Shown here in pieces: positions 43,211-52,166 of a stretch of DNA of 64,000 nt. The DNA is from Streptomyces sp. CMB-StM0423. Its GTDB lineage: Bacteria > Actinomycetota > Actinomycetes > Streptomycetales > Streptomycetaceae. The position numbers and the translations under genes were made by a program. The stretch covers positions 6,947,001 to 7,011,000 of the forward strand of contig NZ_CP025407.1 of the NCBI RefSeq assembly GCF_002847285.1, written 5' to 3'. Position 1 is the stretch's first letter. Every line of letters begins with the position of its first letter. Below the pieces are notes generated by a model. It saw nothing but the letters and a program-made list of their open reading frames with translations. It made no database searches and was not told where the DNA came from.

Positions 43211-44116
43211 ATGTCCGAGCCGACCGGTGCCGCCCGCCGCCGCGGGCCCTTCCAGGTCGGGGACCAGGTACAGCTCACCGACCCCAAGGGCCGCCACTAC
43301 ACGTTCACGCTCGAAGCCGGGAAGTCCTTCCACACCCACAAGGGCTCCTTCCCGCACGACGAGCTGATCGACGCCCCCGAGGGAACCGTCGTGCGCACCA
43401 CGGGCAACGTCCCGTATCTCGCGCTGCGCCCCCTGCTCCCCGACTACGTCCTGTCCATGCCGCGCGGAGCGGCCGTCGTCTACCCCAAGGACGCCGGCCA
43501 GATCCTCGCGTTCGCCGACGTCTTCCCGGGCGCGCGCGTGGTCGAGGCGGGCGTCGGCTCAGGGTCGCTGACCAGCTTCCTGCTGCGCGCCGTCGGCGAC
43601 AGCGGCATGCTCCACTCGTACGAGCGCCGCGCGGACTTCGCCGACGTCGCCCGGCAGAACGTCGAGCGCTACTTCGGCGGCCCGCACCCCGCCTGGCAGC
43701 TCACCGTCGGCGACCTCCAGGACAACCTCTCCGACACCGACGTCGACCGCGTCATCCTGGACATGCTCGCGCCCTGGGAGTGCCTGGACGCGGTCGCCAA
43801 GGCCCTGGTGCCCGGCGGCATCGTCTGCGCGTACGTCGCCACCACCACCCAGCTCGCCCGCACCGTGGAGTCCATCCGCGAACACGGCAACTTCAACGAG
43901 CCGCAGGCGTGGGAGACGATGCTGCGCAACTGGCACGTGGAGGGCCTGGCCGTACGCCCGGACCACCGCATGATCGGCCACACCGGCTTCCTGCTCACCG
44001 CCCGCAGGCTCGCCGACGGCGTCGAGCCGCCGCTGCGCCGCCGCAGGCCCGCGAAGGGGGCGTACGGGGAGGATTACACCGGCCCCGGCGGCCAGCGGGC
44101 CGCCGCGGGGGACTGA
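43211..44116 (+). CDS. trmI: tRNA (adenine-58-N1)-methyltransferase TrmI
   Basis: The 301-residue enzyme methylates A58 in the T-loop of tRNAs with S-adenosylmethionine. An N-terminal beta-barrel (GPFQVGDQVQLTDPKGRHYTFTL) is followed by a Rossmann domain with the SAM motif VVEAGVGSGSLTSFLLRAVG (about 105-124), DVDRVILDMLAPWECL and the C-terminal HTGFLLTARRLADG. It lies 26 nt after the protease gene and has its own -10 box. The arc ATPase gene is two genes downstream. Confidence 0.92.
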   Translation: MSEPTGAARRRGPFQVGDQVQLTDPKGRHYTFTLEAGKSFHTHKGSFPHDELIDAPEGTVVRTTGNVPYLALRPLLPDYVLSMPRGAAVVYPKDAGQILAFADVFPGARVVEAGVGSGSLTSFLLRAVGDSGMLHSYERRADFADVARQNVERYFGGPHPAWQLTVGDLQDNLSDTDVDRVILDMLAPWECLDAVAKALVPGGIVCAYVATTTQLARTVESIREHGNFNEPQAWETMLRNWHVEGLAVRPDHRMIGHTGFLLTARRLADGVEPPLRRRRPAKGAYGEDYTGPGGQRAAAGD

Positions 44117-44215
44117 AGGGGCACCGAAGCGGCAGGGGTCGTTCCGCGGGCGGCCGGTGTGTGACACCATGCTGGCCTCCCCACGGCCCTCCCAGCCCTC
44201 CCAGGAGCCTCACCC

Positions 44216-44791
44216 GTGCAGCCTCTGCCCGGCGCCGACCTCCCGCACACGCACCCGCGCGCGGTGCACTGGATCGCGACGGCGGCCGCCATGGCCGCCG
44301 TCATCGCCCTCGCGGCGCTCATCAAACCCCCGTCCGTCGCCGCCGGCAACGACGGCAAGGGCGACCACGGCGGCAGACCCGCCCCCGGGCCCGACGCGAG
44401 CGCCGCCCACTATCCGGTCGAATGCGCCGGCACCGAGCCCGAGGTCTTCAAGAAGGGCTCCGCCGACTTCGACGCCGACGGCCGCGCCGAGACCGTCGCC
44501 GTGGTGCGCTGCCGCGCCGCCGCCGGCACCCCGCCCAGCGGGATGTACGTCCTGTCCGCGACCGAGACCGGCCGGTCACCGCGCGTGACCGCAACTCTCG
44601 TCGATCCCGCCGAGGGCATGAGCGTCGGGGAATTCGCTGTCCGCGAAAACGAGATTTCGGCCACCCTCCTCGGCTACTCCTCGCCCGACGTCCCCCGCAG
44701 CAAGCCGGACAAGCAGCGCAACGTGACCTGGACGTGGGAGAACGACCGCTTCCGCCTCACCGCGGAGCCCGTTCCCGGCACCCAGGTCTGA
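44216..44791 (+). CDS. Hypothetical membrane-anchored or secreted protein
   Basis: The 191-residue protein has a short cytoplasmic N-terminus, one hydrophobic segment (about 20-40, WIATAAAMAAVIALAALI), a Gly/Pro/Asp-rich linker and an extracytoplasmic domain. That domain contains KKGSADFDADGRAETVAVVRC (an Asp-rich FG-GAP-like repeat) and two cysteines. No enzyme motif is seen. The start is GTG 44216 with AGGAG upstream. It lies between trmI and arc and is common at this place in Streptomyces, but I know of no function. Confidence 0.75.
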   Translation: MQPLPGADLPHTHPRAVHWIATAAAMAAVIALAALIKPPSVAAGNDGKGDHGGRPAPGPDASAAHYPVECAGTEPEVFKKGSADFDADGRAETVAVVRCRAAAGTPPSGMYVLSATETGRSPRVTATLVDPAEGMSVGEFAVRENEISATLLGYSSPDVPRSKPDKQRNVTWTWENDRFRLTAEPVPGTQV

Positions 44792-45039
44792 CCCCGCCGC
44801 GGCACCCCCTCCCACATCGCCTTCCCGCCGGTTCCCGGAACCGGAGGGGAGGCGTTCGCCGTTCCGCTGCAATTCCAGGCACCCTTGGCGGGTGTTGAGC
44901 GTTGTAGACGAAACAAATGGCTGCTTTCCGATGTTGCTGGATGGGTATTTGCCTGGCGTGAGGACGGGCGCACGGGTGAAGATCGGATGCACCCCGACCG
45001 TCTTTGTGATCTAGGGGTTTCAAGTGGGACGCGGCCAGG

Positions 45040-45045
45040 TAGGGT
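45040..45045 (+). promoter_or_regulatory. -10 box (TAGGGT) upstream of arc
   Basis: TAGGGT with a TTTCAA-like -35 (45018-45023) lies about 40 nt before GTG 45084. A GGAGGAGGTGAGG ribosome site follows it. The rest of the gap (44792-45017) shows no gene. Confidence 0.45.
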
Positions 45046-45083
45046 CAGGAAGCGTCCAGCTCCCCTTGGAGGAGGTGAGGACC

Positions 45084-46850
45084 GTGGCAGCCCACGACGA
45101 CGACACCAACCGCGGCATCCGGCCGGGTCGAGGGTCCGAAGACCCTGCCGGTCAGGTCGCCTACCTTGAGCAGGAGATCGCCGTCCTGCGACGAAAGCTC
45201 GCCGACTCGCCGCGTCACACGAGGATCCTCGAAGAACGCATCGTCGAGTTGCAGACCAACCTCGCCGGAGTGTCCGCGCAGAACGAGCGCCTGGCCAGTA
45301 CTCTCCGTGAGGCCCGGGACCAGATCGTCGCCCTGAAAGAAGAAGTCGACCGGCTGGCCCAGCCGCCCGCCGGCTTCGGAGTCTTCCTTGAGGCCAACGA
45401 CGACAGCACGGCGGACATCTTCACCGGCGGCCGCAAGCTGCGGGTGAACGTCAGCCCCAGCGTGGAGCTCGACGAGCTGCGCCGCGGCCAGGAGCTGATG
45501 CTCAACGAGGCGCTGAACGTGGTCGAGGCCATGGCGTTCGAGCGCTCCGGTGACATCGTCACCCTGAAGGAGATCCTGGAGGACGGCGAGCGCGCCCTGG
45601 TGATGGGGCACACCGACGAGGAGAAGGTGGTACGGCTCGCCGAGCCGCTGCTGCACACCACCATCCGCGCCGGCGACGCCCTGCTCCTGGAGCCCCGCTC
45701 CGGGTACGTCTACGAGGTCATCCCCAAGAGCGAGGTCGAAGAGCTGGTCCTCGAAGAGGTCCCGGACATCGACTACACCAAGATCGGCGGCCTGGGCAAC
45801 CAGATCGAGCTGATCAGGGACGCCGTCGAGCTGCCGTACCTCCACCCCGACCTCTTCAAGGAGCACGAGCTGCGGCCCCCCAAGGGCGTGCTGCTCTACG
45901 GCCCGCCCGGCTGCGGCAAGACGCTGATCGCCAAGGCGGTCGCCAACTCCCTCGCCAAGAAGGTCGCGGAACACACCGGCCGCCCCGCCGGCAAGAGCTA
46001 CTTCCTCAACATCAAGGGCCCCGAGCTGCTCAACAAGTACGTCGGCGAGACCGAGCGGCACATCCGCCTGGTCTTCCAGCGGGCCCGCGAGAAGGCCAGC
46101 GAGGGCACCCCCGTCATCGTCTTCTTCGACGAGATGGACTCCCTCTTCCGCACCCGCGGCTCCGGCGTCAGCTCGGACGTGGAGAACACCATCGTCCCGC
46201 AGCTCCTCTCCGAGATCGACGGCGTCGAGGGCCTGGAGAACGTCATCGTCATCGGCGCCTCCAACCGCGAGGACATGATCGACCCCGCGATCCTGCGCCC
46301 CGGCCGGCTCGACGTGAAGATCAAGATCGAGCGCCCGGACGCCGAGGCCGCCAAGGACATCTTCTCCAAGTACCTCACCCGGACGCTGCCGCTGCACGCC
46401 GAGGACATGTCGGAGCACGGCGAGTCCGCCGAGGCCACCGTCGACGCGATGATCCAGTCCGTCGTCGAGCAGATGTACGCGGAGTCCGAGGAGAACAGGT
46501 TCCTCGAAGTCACGTACGCCAACGGCGACAAGGAAGTCCTCTACTTCAAGGACTTCAACTCCGGCGCAATGATCGAGAACATCGTGGACCGTGCCAAGAA
46601 GATGGCCATCAAGGCGTTCCTCGACCAGAACCAGAAGGGCCTGCGCGTCTCCCACCTCCTCGCCGCGTGCGTCGACGAGTTCAAGGAGAACGAGGACCTG
46701 CCCAACACGACCAACCCCGACGACTGGGCCCGTATCTCCGGAAAGAAGGGCGAGCGGATCGTGTTCATCCGCACCCTCGTCACCGGAAAGCAGGGCGCGG
46801 ACACCGGCCGGTCGATCGACACGGTGGCCAACACCGGTCAGTACCTGTAA
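45084..46850 (+). CDS. arc: Proteasomal AAA ATPase ARC (Mpa)
   Basis: The 588-residue AAA protein recognises pupylated substrates, unfolds them and feeds them to the 20S core. An N-terminal coiled coil (about 25-85; [28 protein letters not shown]) binds Pup. A double OB-fold interdomain (about 90-235) follows. The AAA module has Walker [16 protein letters not shown] (about 270), Walker [13 protein letters not shown] and arginine-finger segments. The C-terminus ends QYL, the proteasome-docking motif. GTG 45084 gives the standard length. The dop gene follows after a terminator. Confidence 0.97.
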   Translation: MAAHDDDTNRGIRPGRGSEDPAGQVAYLEQEIAVLRRKLADSPRHTRILEERIVELQTNLAGVSAQNERLASTLREARDQIVALKEEVDRLAQPPAGFGVFLEANDDSTADIFTGGRKLRVNVSPSVELDELRRGQELMLNEALNVVEAMAFERSGDIVTLKEILEDGERALVMGHTDEEKVVRLAEPLLHTTIRAGDALLLEPRSGYVYEVIPKSEVEELVLEEVPDIDYTKIGGLGNQIELIRDAVELPYLHPDLFKEHELRPPKGVLLYGPPGCGKTLIAKAVANSLAKKVAEHTGRPAGKSYFLNIKGPELLNKYVGETERHIRLVFQRAREKASEGTPVIVFFDEMDSLFRTRGSGVSSDVENTIVPQLLSEIDGVEGLENVIVIGASNREDMIDPAILRPGRLDVKIKIERPDAEAAKDIFSKYLTRTLPLHAEDMSEHGESAEATVDAMIQSVVEQMYAESEENRFLEVTYANGDKEVLYFKDFNSGAMIENIVDRAKKMAIKAFLDQNQKGLRVSHLLAACVDEFKENEDLPNTTNPDDWARISGKKGERIVFIRTLVTGKQGADTGRSIDTVANTGQYL

Positions 46851-46860
46851 ATGCGGCGAT

Positions 46861-46898
46861 CCGGCTGCGGGGGGCACCACACGGCCGCCCGCAGCCGG
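46861..46898 (+). terminator. Terminator after arc
   Basis: CCGGCTGCGGG (46861-46871) and CCCGCAGCCGG (46888-46898) form a perfect 11-bp stem. Downstream, a TAGGCT -10 box at 46972-46977 probably starts the dop transcript. Confidence 0.65.
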
Positions 46899-47094
46899 AC
46901 ACGTATTTCCACGGGTGCAAACCGACCGGAGCAAAGACTGTAATGATCTCCCCACTGCCGCCAAGGCGTTCTAGGCTCTTCCGTACCGGCGCGCAGCGCA
47001 GCGCATCGCCGCCGCGGGGACCACACGTGCCGCAGACGCAGCGGTACTTGAGTTCCGTCCAGGGCTGCGGACGGTACCGGGCAAGGAGGGCCGC

Positions 47095-48606
47095 ATGACC
47101 GTACGGCGAGTAATGGGCATCGAGACGGAGTACGGAATCTCCGTCCCGGGCCATCCCAACGCCAATGCCATGCTCACCTCGTCCCAAGTCGTCAACGCCT
47201 ACGCGGCGGCGATGCACCGGGCGCGCCGCGCCCGGTGGGACTTCGAGGAGGAGAACCCGCTGCGGGACGCCCGCGGCTTCGACCTCGCCCGTGAGGCCGC
47301 CGACTCCAGCCAGTTGACCGACGAGGACATCGGCCTCGCCAACGTCATCCTCACCAACGGCGCCCGGCTCTATGTCGACCACGCCCACCCCGAGTACAGC
47401 GCCCCCGAGGTCACCAACCCCCGCGACGCCGTGCTCTGGGACAAGGCCGGCGAGCGCATCATGGCAGAAGCCGCCGAACGCGCGGGACAACTGCCCGGCG
47501 CGCAGCCCATCCTTCTCTACAAGAACAACACCGACAACAAGGGCGCCTCCTACGGCTGCCACGAGAACTACCTGATGAAGCGGGAAACCCCCTTCTCGGA
47601 CATCGTGCGCCACCTCACGCCCTTCTTCGTCTCCCGCCAGGTCTTCACCGGCGCCGGCCGCGTCGGCATCGGCCAGGACGGCAACGAACACGGCTTCCAG
47701 ATCAGCCAGCGCGCCGACTACTTCGAAGTCGAGGTCGGCCTGGAAACCACCCTCAAACGCCCCATCATCAACACCCGCGACGAGCCCCACGCGGATGCCG
47801 AGAAATACCGCAGACTCCACGTCATCATCGGCGACGCGAACCTCTCGGAAATCTCCACCTACCTGAAGCTCGGCACCACCGCCCTGGTGCTGTCGATGAT
47901 CGAGGACAACTTCATCGCGGTCGACCTGGCCGTGGAACAGCCCGTGCGCACGCTGCACCAGGTCTCGCACGACCCCACGCTGCGCCACCAGGTCGTGCTG
48001 CGCAGCGGCCGCACGCTCACGGCCGTACAGCTCCAGATGGAGTACTGCGAGCTGGCGCGTAAATACGTCGAGGAGCGCTTCGGCGCGGACGCGGACGAGC
48101 AGACAAAGGACGTGCTCACCCGCTGGGAGGACACCCTCAACCGGCTGGAAGCCGACCCCATGAGCCTGTCCGGCGAGCTGGACTGGCTGGCCAAGCGGGA
48201 GCTGCTGGAGGGCTACCGCCGCCGCGACACCCTGGACTGGGACGCGGCCCGCCTCGCGCTGGTCGACCTGCAGTACGCCGACGTACGCCCGGAGAAGGGC
48301 CTGTACAACCGGCTGGCGGCCCGCGGCCGCCTCAAGCGGCTCCTGACCGAGGACGAGGTCCTGCGGGCCGTGAAGAACCCGCCGGAGGACACCAGGGCGT
48401 ACTTCCGCGGCCGCTGCCTCGAACAGTACGCGGACGACGTCGCCGCCGCCTCCTGGGACTCGGTCATCTTCGACCTCCCCGGACGCGACTCCCTCCAGCG
48501 GGTCCCCACCCTGGAACCCCTGCGGGGTACCCGCAACCATGTCAAGGAACTGCTGGACCGCTGCCGCACGGCGGAGGAGCTGGTACGGGTCCTCTCGGGC
48601 GGCTGA
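47095..48606 (+). CDS. dop: Dop, depupylase / Pup deamidase
   Basis: The 503-residue protein is a carboxylate-amine ligase-fold enzyme. It opens with [12 protein letters not shown] (catalytic Glu/metal loop) and contains [19 protein letters not shown] and [31 protein letters not shown] (nucleotide and metal site). Dop removes Pup from tagged proteins and, where Pup ends in Gln, deamidates it. It is a close relative of PafA, encoded 5 kb downstream. A strong AAGGAGGG site precedes ATG 47095. Confidence 0.97.
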   Translation: MTVRRVMGIETEYGISVPGHPNANAMLTSSQVVNAYAAAMHRARRARWDFEEENPLRDARGFDLAREAADSSQLTDEDIGLANVILTNGARLYVDHAHPEYSAPEVTNPRDAVLWDKAGERIMAEAAERAGQLPGAQPILLYKNNTDNKGASYGCHENYLMKRETPFSDIVRHLTPFFVSRQVFTGAGRVGIGQDGNEHGFQISQRADYFEVEVGLETTLKRPIINTRDEPHADAEKYRRLHVIIGDANLSEISTYLKLGTTALVLSMIEDNFIAVDLAVEQPVRTLHQVSHDPTLRHQVVLRSGRTLTAVQLQMEYCELARKYVEERFGADADEQTKDVLTRWEDTLNRLEADPMSLSGELDWLAKRELLEGYRRRDTLDWDAARLALVDLQYADVRPEKGLYNRLAARGRLKRLLTEDEVLRAVKNPPEDTRAYFRGRCLEQYADDVAAASWDSVIFDLPGRDSLQRVPTLEPLRGTRNHVKELLDRCRTAEELVRVLSGG

Positions 48607-48702
48607 TCCGGGACGGACCGGGCTAAAGGTGGCGCGGAGGGGAATCATCCGGGTGGCCTCCGAGCGTTGAGAGAGCACCGGGCCGATGTCGGGCCCAGCT
48701 TG

Positions 48703-48708
48703 TAGGGT
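48703..48708 (+). promoter_or_regulatory. -10 box (TAGGGT) upstream of pup
   Basis: TAGGGT about 60 nt before ATG 48768 probably starts the pup-prcB-prcA transcript. A second, weaker TAAGGT occurs before prcB. Confidence 0.4.
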
Positions 48709-48767
48709 CGGATCTTGCAGGGCGACGCAGTCAGGACCATCGGGCGACACCGAGCGGGGTGAGGGAA

Positions 48768-48986
48768 ATGGCGACCAAGGACACCGGCGGTGGTCAGCAG
48801 AAGGCCACGCGCTCCCAGGAAGAGGTCGAGGAGCAGGCGCAGGACGCCGAGGTCTCCGAGGACCTGAAGGAACGGCAGGAGAAGCTGTCGGAGGACGTGG
48901 ACTCGGTCCTCGACGAAATCGACGACGTGCTCGAAGAGAACGCCGAGGACTTCGTGAGGTCCTTCGTGCAGAAGGGCGGCGAGTAG
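48768..48986 (+). CDS. pup: Pup, prokaryotic ubiquitin-like protein
   Basis: The 72-residue, acidic, mostly disordered protein starts MATKDTGGGQQKATRS. It has the helical ARC-binding stretch (DLKERQEKLSEDVDSVLDEIDDVLEENAEDFVRSFVQ) and ends in KGGE. Its C-terminal glutamate is ligated by PafA to lysines of target proteins. The terminal residue is already Glu, so no deamidation by Dop is needed before conjugation. GAGGGA precedes the start. The proteasome subunit genes follow. Confidence 0.97.
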   Translation: MATKDTGGGQQKATRSQEEVEEQAQDAEVSEDLKERQEKLSEDVDSVLDEIDDVLEENAEDFVRSFVQKGGE

Positions 48987-49115
48987 CCGTCCCGGGCGTC
49001 CGTCCGGGAAGCACCCGGGCGGACGCCCGGCAGCGGCACGGGTAAGGTCCGTGCCCAGCGCAAGTCACCGGCTCGGCCCGTGGGGGCGGGCCGCCGTACC
49101 CCCGGAAGGATTCGC

Positions 49116-49961
49116 GTGGAAGCCAACATCCGTGGCGCAGGGCGACTGCCGGCTGCCTTCCTCACGCCGGGCTCGTCCTCGTTTATGGACTTCCTGGGTG
49201 AGCACGCTCCCGCGGCGCTGCCGGGGAACCGGGAGCTGCCGCCCGTGAAGGGTGCCGTCGAGGCGCCGCACGGCACCACCATCGTGGCGCTGACCTTCCC
49301 CGGCGGGGTCGTCCTCGCCGGTGACCGGCGGGCCACGATGGGGAACATGATCGCTCAGCGTGACATCGAGAAGGTCTTCCCCGCCGACGAGTACTCCGCC
49401 ATCGGCATCGCCGGCACCGCGGGCGTCGCGGTCGAGATGGTGCGGCTCTTCCAGTTGGAGCTGGAGCACTTCGAGAAGGTCGAGGGCGCCCAGCTCTCCC
49501 TGGAGGGCAAGGCCAACCGGCTGTCCACGATGATCCGGTCCAATCTGGGCATGGCCATGCAGGGTCTGGCCGTGCTGCCGCTCTTCGCCGGGTGGGACCC
49601 GGCGCGGGAGAAGGGCCGCATCTTCTCGTACGACGTGACCGGCGGCAGGACCGAGGAGCGGCGTTTCGCCTCCGTGGGGTCCGGGTCGGTGTTCGCGCGC
49701 GGTGCGCTGAAGAAGCTGTACACCGACGAGCTGACGGAGGCGCAGGCCGCCACCGTCGTCGTCCAGGCGCTGTACGACGCGGCGGATGACGACTCCGCCA
49801 CCGGCGGGCCGGACCTGACCCGCCGTATCTTCCCCATCGTCACGTCCATCACCGACGAGGGCTTCCGCCGGCTGCCCGACGCCGAGGTCTCCGAGATCGC
49901 CCGCCTGGTGGTCGAGGGCCGGCTGGAGCAGCCCGACGGCCCGCGCGCGTCCGTGCTCTAG
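49116..49961 (+). CDS. prcB: 20S proteasome beta subunit PrcB
   Basis: The 281-residue precursor has a 53-residue propeptide removed by self-cleavage before Thr54 in PHGTTIVAL, the N-terminal nucleophile. Asp and Lys of the catalytic site are in [22 protein letters not shown], and SVGSGS is the conserved Ser loop. It forms the inner rings of the core particle. GTG 49116 with GGAAGGA six bases upstream gives the length known for Streptomyces PrcB. It is co-transcribed with pup and prcA. Confidence 0.97.
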   Translation: MEANIRGAGRLPAAFLTPGSSSFMDFLGEHAPAALPGNRELPPVKGAVEAPHGTTIVALTFPGGVVLAGDRRATMGNMIAQRDIEKVFPADEYSAIGIAGTAGVAVEMVRLFQLELEHFEKVEGAQLSLEGKANRLSTMIRSNLGMAMQGLAVLPLFAGWDPAREKGRIFSYDVTGGRTEERRFASVGSGSVFARGALKKLYTDELTEAQAATVVVQALYDAADDDSATGGPDLTRRIFPIVTSITDEGFRRLPDAEVSEIARLVVEGRLEQPDGPRASVL

Positions 49962-50015
49962 CGGGCGCGCGGCCCCACGAGATGTCTCCACGAGCAGAGA
50001 GGGACGGATAAGCCG

Positions 50016-50861
50016 GTGTCGACACCGTTCTATGTCTCACCCCAGCAGGCCATGGCGGACCGCGCGGAGTACGCCCGCAAAGGCATCGCGCGCGGCCGCA
50101 GCGTGGTCGTGCTGCAGTACAGCGACGGCATCCTGTTCGTCGCCGAGAACCCGTCCCGGGCCCTGCACAAGGTCAGCGAGATCTACGACAGGATCGCCTT
50201 CGCGGCGGTCGGCAAGTACAACGAGTTCGAGAACCTGCGCATCGGCGGCGTCCGTTACGCCGATCTGCGCGGTTACACCTACGACCGCGAGGACGTCACC
50301 GCCCGCGGCCTGGCGAACGTCTACGCGCAGACTCTGGGCACGATCTTCTCCAGCGGCGCGGAGAAGCCGTACGAGGTGGAACTGATCGTCGCGGAGGTGG
50401 GGGAGACCCCCGCCGACGACCAGATCTTCCGGCTGCCGCATGACGGTTCGATCGTCGACGAGCACGGTTCGGTCGCGGTCGGCGGCAATTCCGATCAGAT
50501 CAGCAGCTATCTCGACCAGCGGCACCGCGAGGGCCTGACGCTGGCGGAGGGGCTGAAGCTGGCGGCGGAGTCGCTGGCGCGGGACAACAACGGCGGCGAG
50601 CGGGAGCTGACGTCGAAGCAGTTGGAGGTCGCGGTCCTCGACCGCAACCGGCCGCAGCAGCGCAAGTTCCGGCGGATCCTCGGCAGTCAGCTCTCCCGGC
50701 TGCTGGAGGAGGACGGCGAAGGACCGGCGGGTGCCTCCGGCGCGGATAACGCGGATGACGCGGATGACGCCGCGGCGGACGCGGACGGCGGCGCCGAGGG
50801 CGCGGCCACCGCGGACGGCGCCGCGGAGGAGCCGGGAGACGAGTCCGGCAAGAAGAAGTAG
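50016..50861 (+). CDS. prcA: 20S proteasome alpha subunit PrcA
   Basis: The 281-residue outer-ring subunit begins [46 protein letters not shown], the alpha-subunit gate and H0 helix. It lacks the catalytic Thr. The last 50 residues are a low-complexity Ala/Asp/Gly tail ([18 protein letters not shown]...) partly made of repeated GCGGATGAC units, longer than I expect for the family. It ends in GKKK. The start is GTG 50016, 54 nt after prcB, with GAGGGACGG upstream. Confidence 0.96.
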   Translation: MSTPFYVSPQQAMADRAEYARKGIARGRSVVVLQYSDGILFVAENPSRALHKVSEIYDRIAFAAVGKYNEFENLRIGGVRYADLRGYTYDREDVTARGLANVYAQTLGTIFSSGAEKPYEVELIVAEVGETPADDQIFRLPHDGSIVDEHGSVAVGGNSDQISSYLDQRHREGLTLAEGLKLAAESLARDNNGGERELTSKQLEVAVLDRNRPQQRKFRRILGSQLSRLLEEDGEGPAGASGADNADDADDAAADADGGAEGAATADGAAEEPGDESGKKK

Positions 50862-50877
50862 CGGTACGGCATCGACC

Positions 50878-50903
50878 GGGCGGGCCCAGCGACGGGCCCG
50901 CCC
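50878..50903. terminator. Bidirectional terminator between prcA and the LacI regulator
   Basis: GGGCGGGCCC (50878-50887) and GGGCCCGCCC (50894-50903) form a perfect 10-bp stem between convergent genes. Confidence 0.7.
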
Positions 50904-50964
50904 GTCGCCGTGTCCGGGCTCAGCCCTCCAGTCCTCCGCCAGCCCCGCGCCCCTTCCGGCGGCG

Positions 50965-52065
50965 CTATGCGCCCGGGGCCGGGGCCGTCGACGCGCGTAC
51001 CGTCAGGCGGGCCGGGACCGTCGTGCTCCTTGCGCCGCGGCCCGCGAGGGCGTCGAGCAGCGCCGTCATGCCGGCCGCGCCGACGGTGCCCGCCGGGAGC
51101 CGCACCGTGGTCAGCTCCGGCTCGACGGCGGTGGCCAGCGCCAGGTCGTCGAAGCCGGTGACCGACACGTCGTACGGCACCCGCAGCCCGAGGCGCCGTG
51201 CACCCTTGAGGGCGCCGGCCGCGAGCAGGTCGTCGTCGCAGACCAGCGCCGTGGGCCGGTCCTCCGCCGCGGCCGTGAGCGCCCGCTGAGCCGCCGCGAG
51301 ACCGCCGGCGACGGACAGCTCGGCGGGTTCGGTGCGCAGCCGCGCGCCCGGCACGGCGGCGAGCGCGTCGGCCAGCGCCCCGCCGCGGGCGGCGAAGGTC
51401 CAGGAGTCGATGGCGGCGGCGAGGCGGGTGATCCGACGGTGGCCGAGCCGCAGCAGATGCCAGGCGACCTGCCGCATGCCGTCGGCGACGTCGGCGTTGA
51501 CGGTGGCGACGGCGCCAGTGTCGGCCGGGTCGCTGTCGAGCATGACGAGCGGGAGTCCGCCGCCGCGCAGGTTCCGCACGGCGTCGGTGGCCATGGAGGA
51601 CGCGATCACGCCGTCGACGGCGGTGTGGGCGGCGGCGAAGGGGTCGCGGGCGGGGCCGATGCCTTCGGGGGAGGGGTAGAGCACGACGCCGAAGTCGTGG
51701 GCGGCGGCGGCGCGTGCGGCGCCGCCGTGGACCCCGGCGAAGAACTCGTTGGTGAGTGCGGGGACGACGAGGAGCGCGGTGCGGGTGCCGCCGGTGCGCA
51801 GGGTGCGGGCGGCGGCGTTGGGGCGGTAGTCCAGCTCGCGGGCGGCAGCGCGGACGGCGTCGGCCTTGGCGGCGGAGACGCGGCCGCGCCACTTGTCGCC
51901 GAGGACGAGGGAGACGGCCGCCTGGGAGACTCCCGCGGCGCGGGCGACGTCGCGGCTGGTGACGCCGCCGCCGCGGCCCGCGGCCGGCCGCGGGGCCGGC
52001 TCGCCCGCCGCCGCCGGTCCGGTGCGCGCCGCGGCGCGCCTTCCGTCCTCGTGCGCGCCCCGCAT
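50965..52065 (-). CDS. LacI-family transcriptional regulator
   Basis: The 366-residue protein has a disordered 34-residue N-terminus and a LacI HTH and hinge (VTSRDVARAAGVSQAAVSLVLGDKWRGRVSAAKADAVRAAARELDYRPNAAARTLRTG). A periplasmic-binding-like ligand domain follows (GVIASSMATDAV, PLVMLDSDPADTGAVATVNADVADGM, VTGFDDLALATAVEPELTTVR). It is divergent from an MFS transporter with a large palindrome between them, so it most likely represses both. A shorter start near VTSRDV is possible. The ligand is unknown. Confidence 0.88.
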   Translation of the reverse strand: MRGAHEDGRRAAARTGPAAAGEPAPRPAAGRGGGVTSRDVARAAGVSQAAVSLVLGDKWRGRVSAAKADAVRAAARELDYRPNAAARTLRTGGTRTALLVVPALTNEFFAGVHGGAARAAAAHDFGVVLYPSPEGIGPARDPFAAAHTAVDGVIASSMATDAVRNLRGGGLPLVMLDSDPADTGAVATVNADVADGMRQVAWHLLRLGHRRITRLAAAIDSWTFAARGGALADALAAVPGARLRTEPAELSVAGGLAAAQRALTAAAEDRPTALVCDDDLLAAGALKGARRLGLRVPYDVSVTGFDDLALATAVEPELTTVRLPAGTVGAAGMTALLDALAGRGARSTTVPARLTVRASTAPAPGA

Positions 52066-52110
52066 CGTGCCTCCTCGTCGCGTTCCGGCATACGGGGTCG
52101 ACCCTCGCCC

Positions 52111-52145
52111 GTGTTACGTATAACCTACGACGTTATACGTAACAC
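52111..52145. promoter_or_regulatory. 35-bp perfect operator palindrome between LacI regulator and MFS gene
   Basis: GTGTTACGTATAAC (52111-52124) and GTTATACGTAACAC (52132-52145) are perfect 14-bp inverted arms around a 7-nt centre (CTACGAC). Each arm is itself partly symmetric, so the site may hold two repressor dimers. It lies 45 nt from the regulator start and 21 nt from the MFS start. Confidence 0.8.
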
Positions 52146-52166
52146 TTCAGCGTCTCGGGAGGGGCC

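Noticed and set aside
44792-45083. A small gene between the hypothetical membrane protein and arc.
   Set aside because: Frames here lack Streptomyces third-position bias. The stretch is best explained as the arc promoter and leader.
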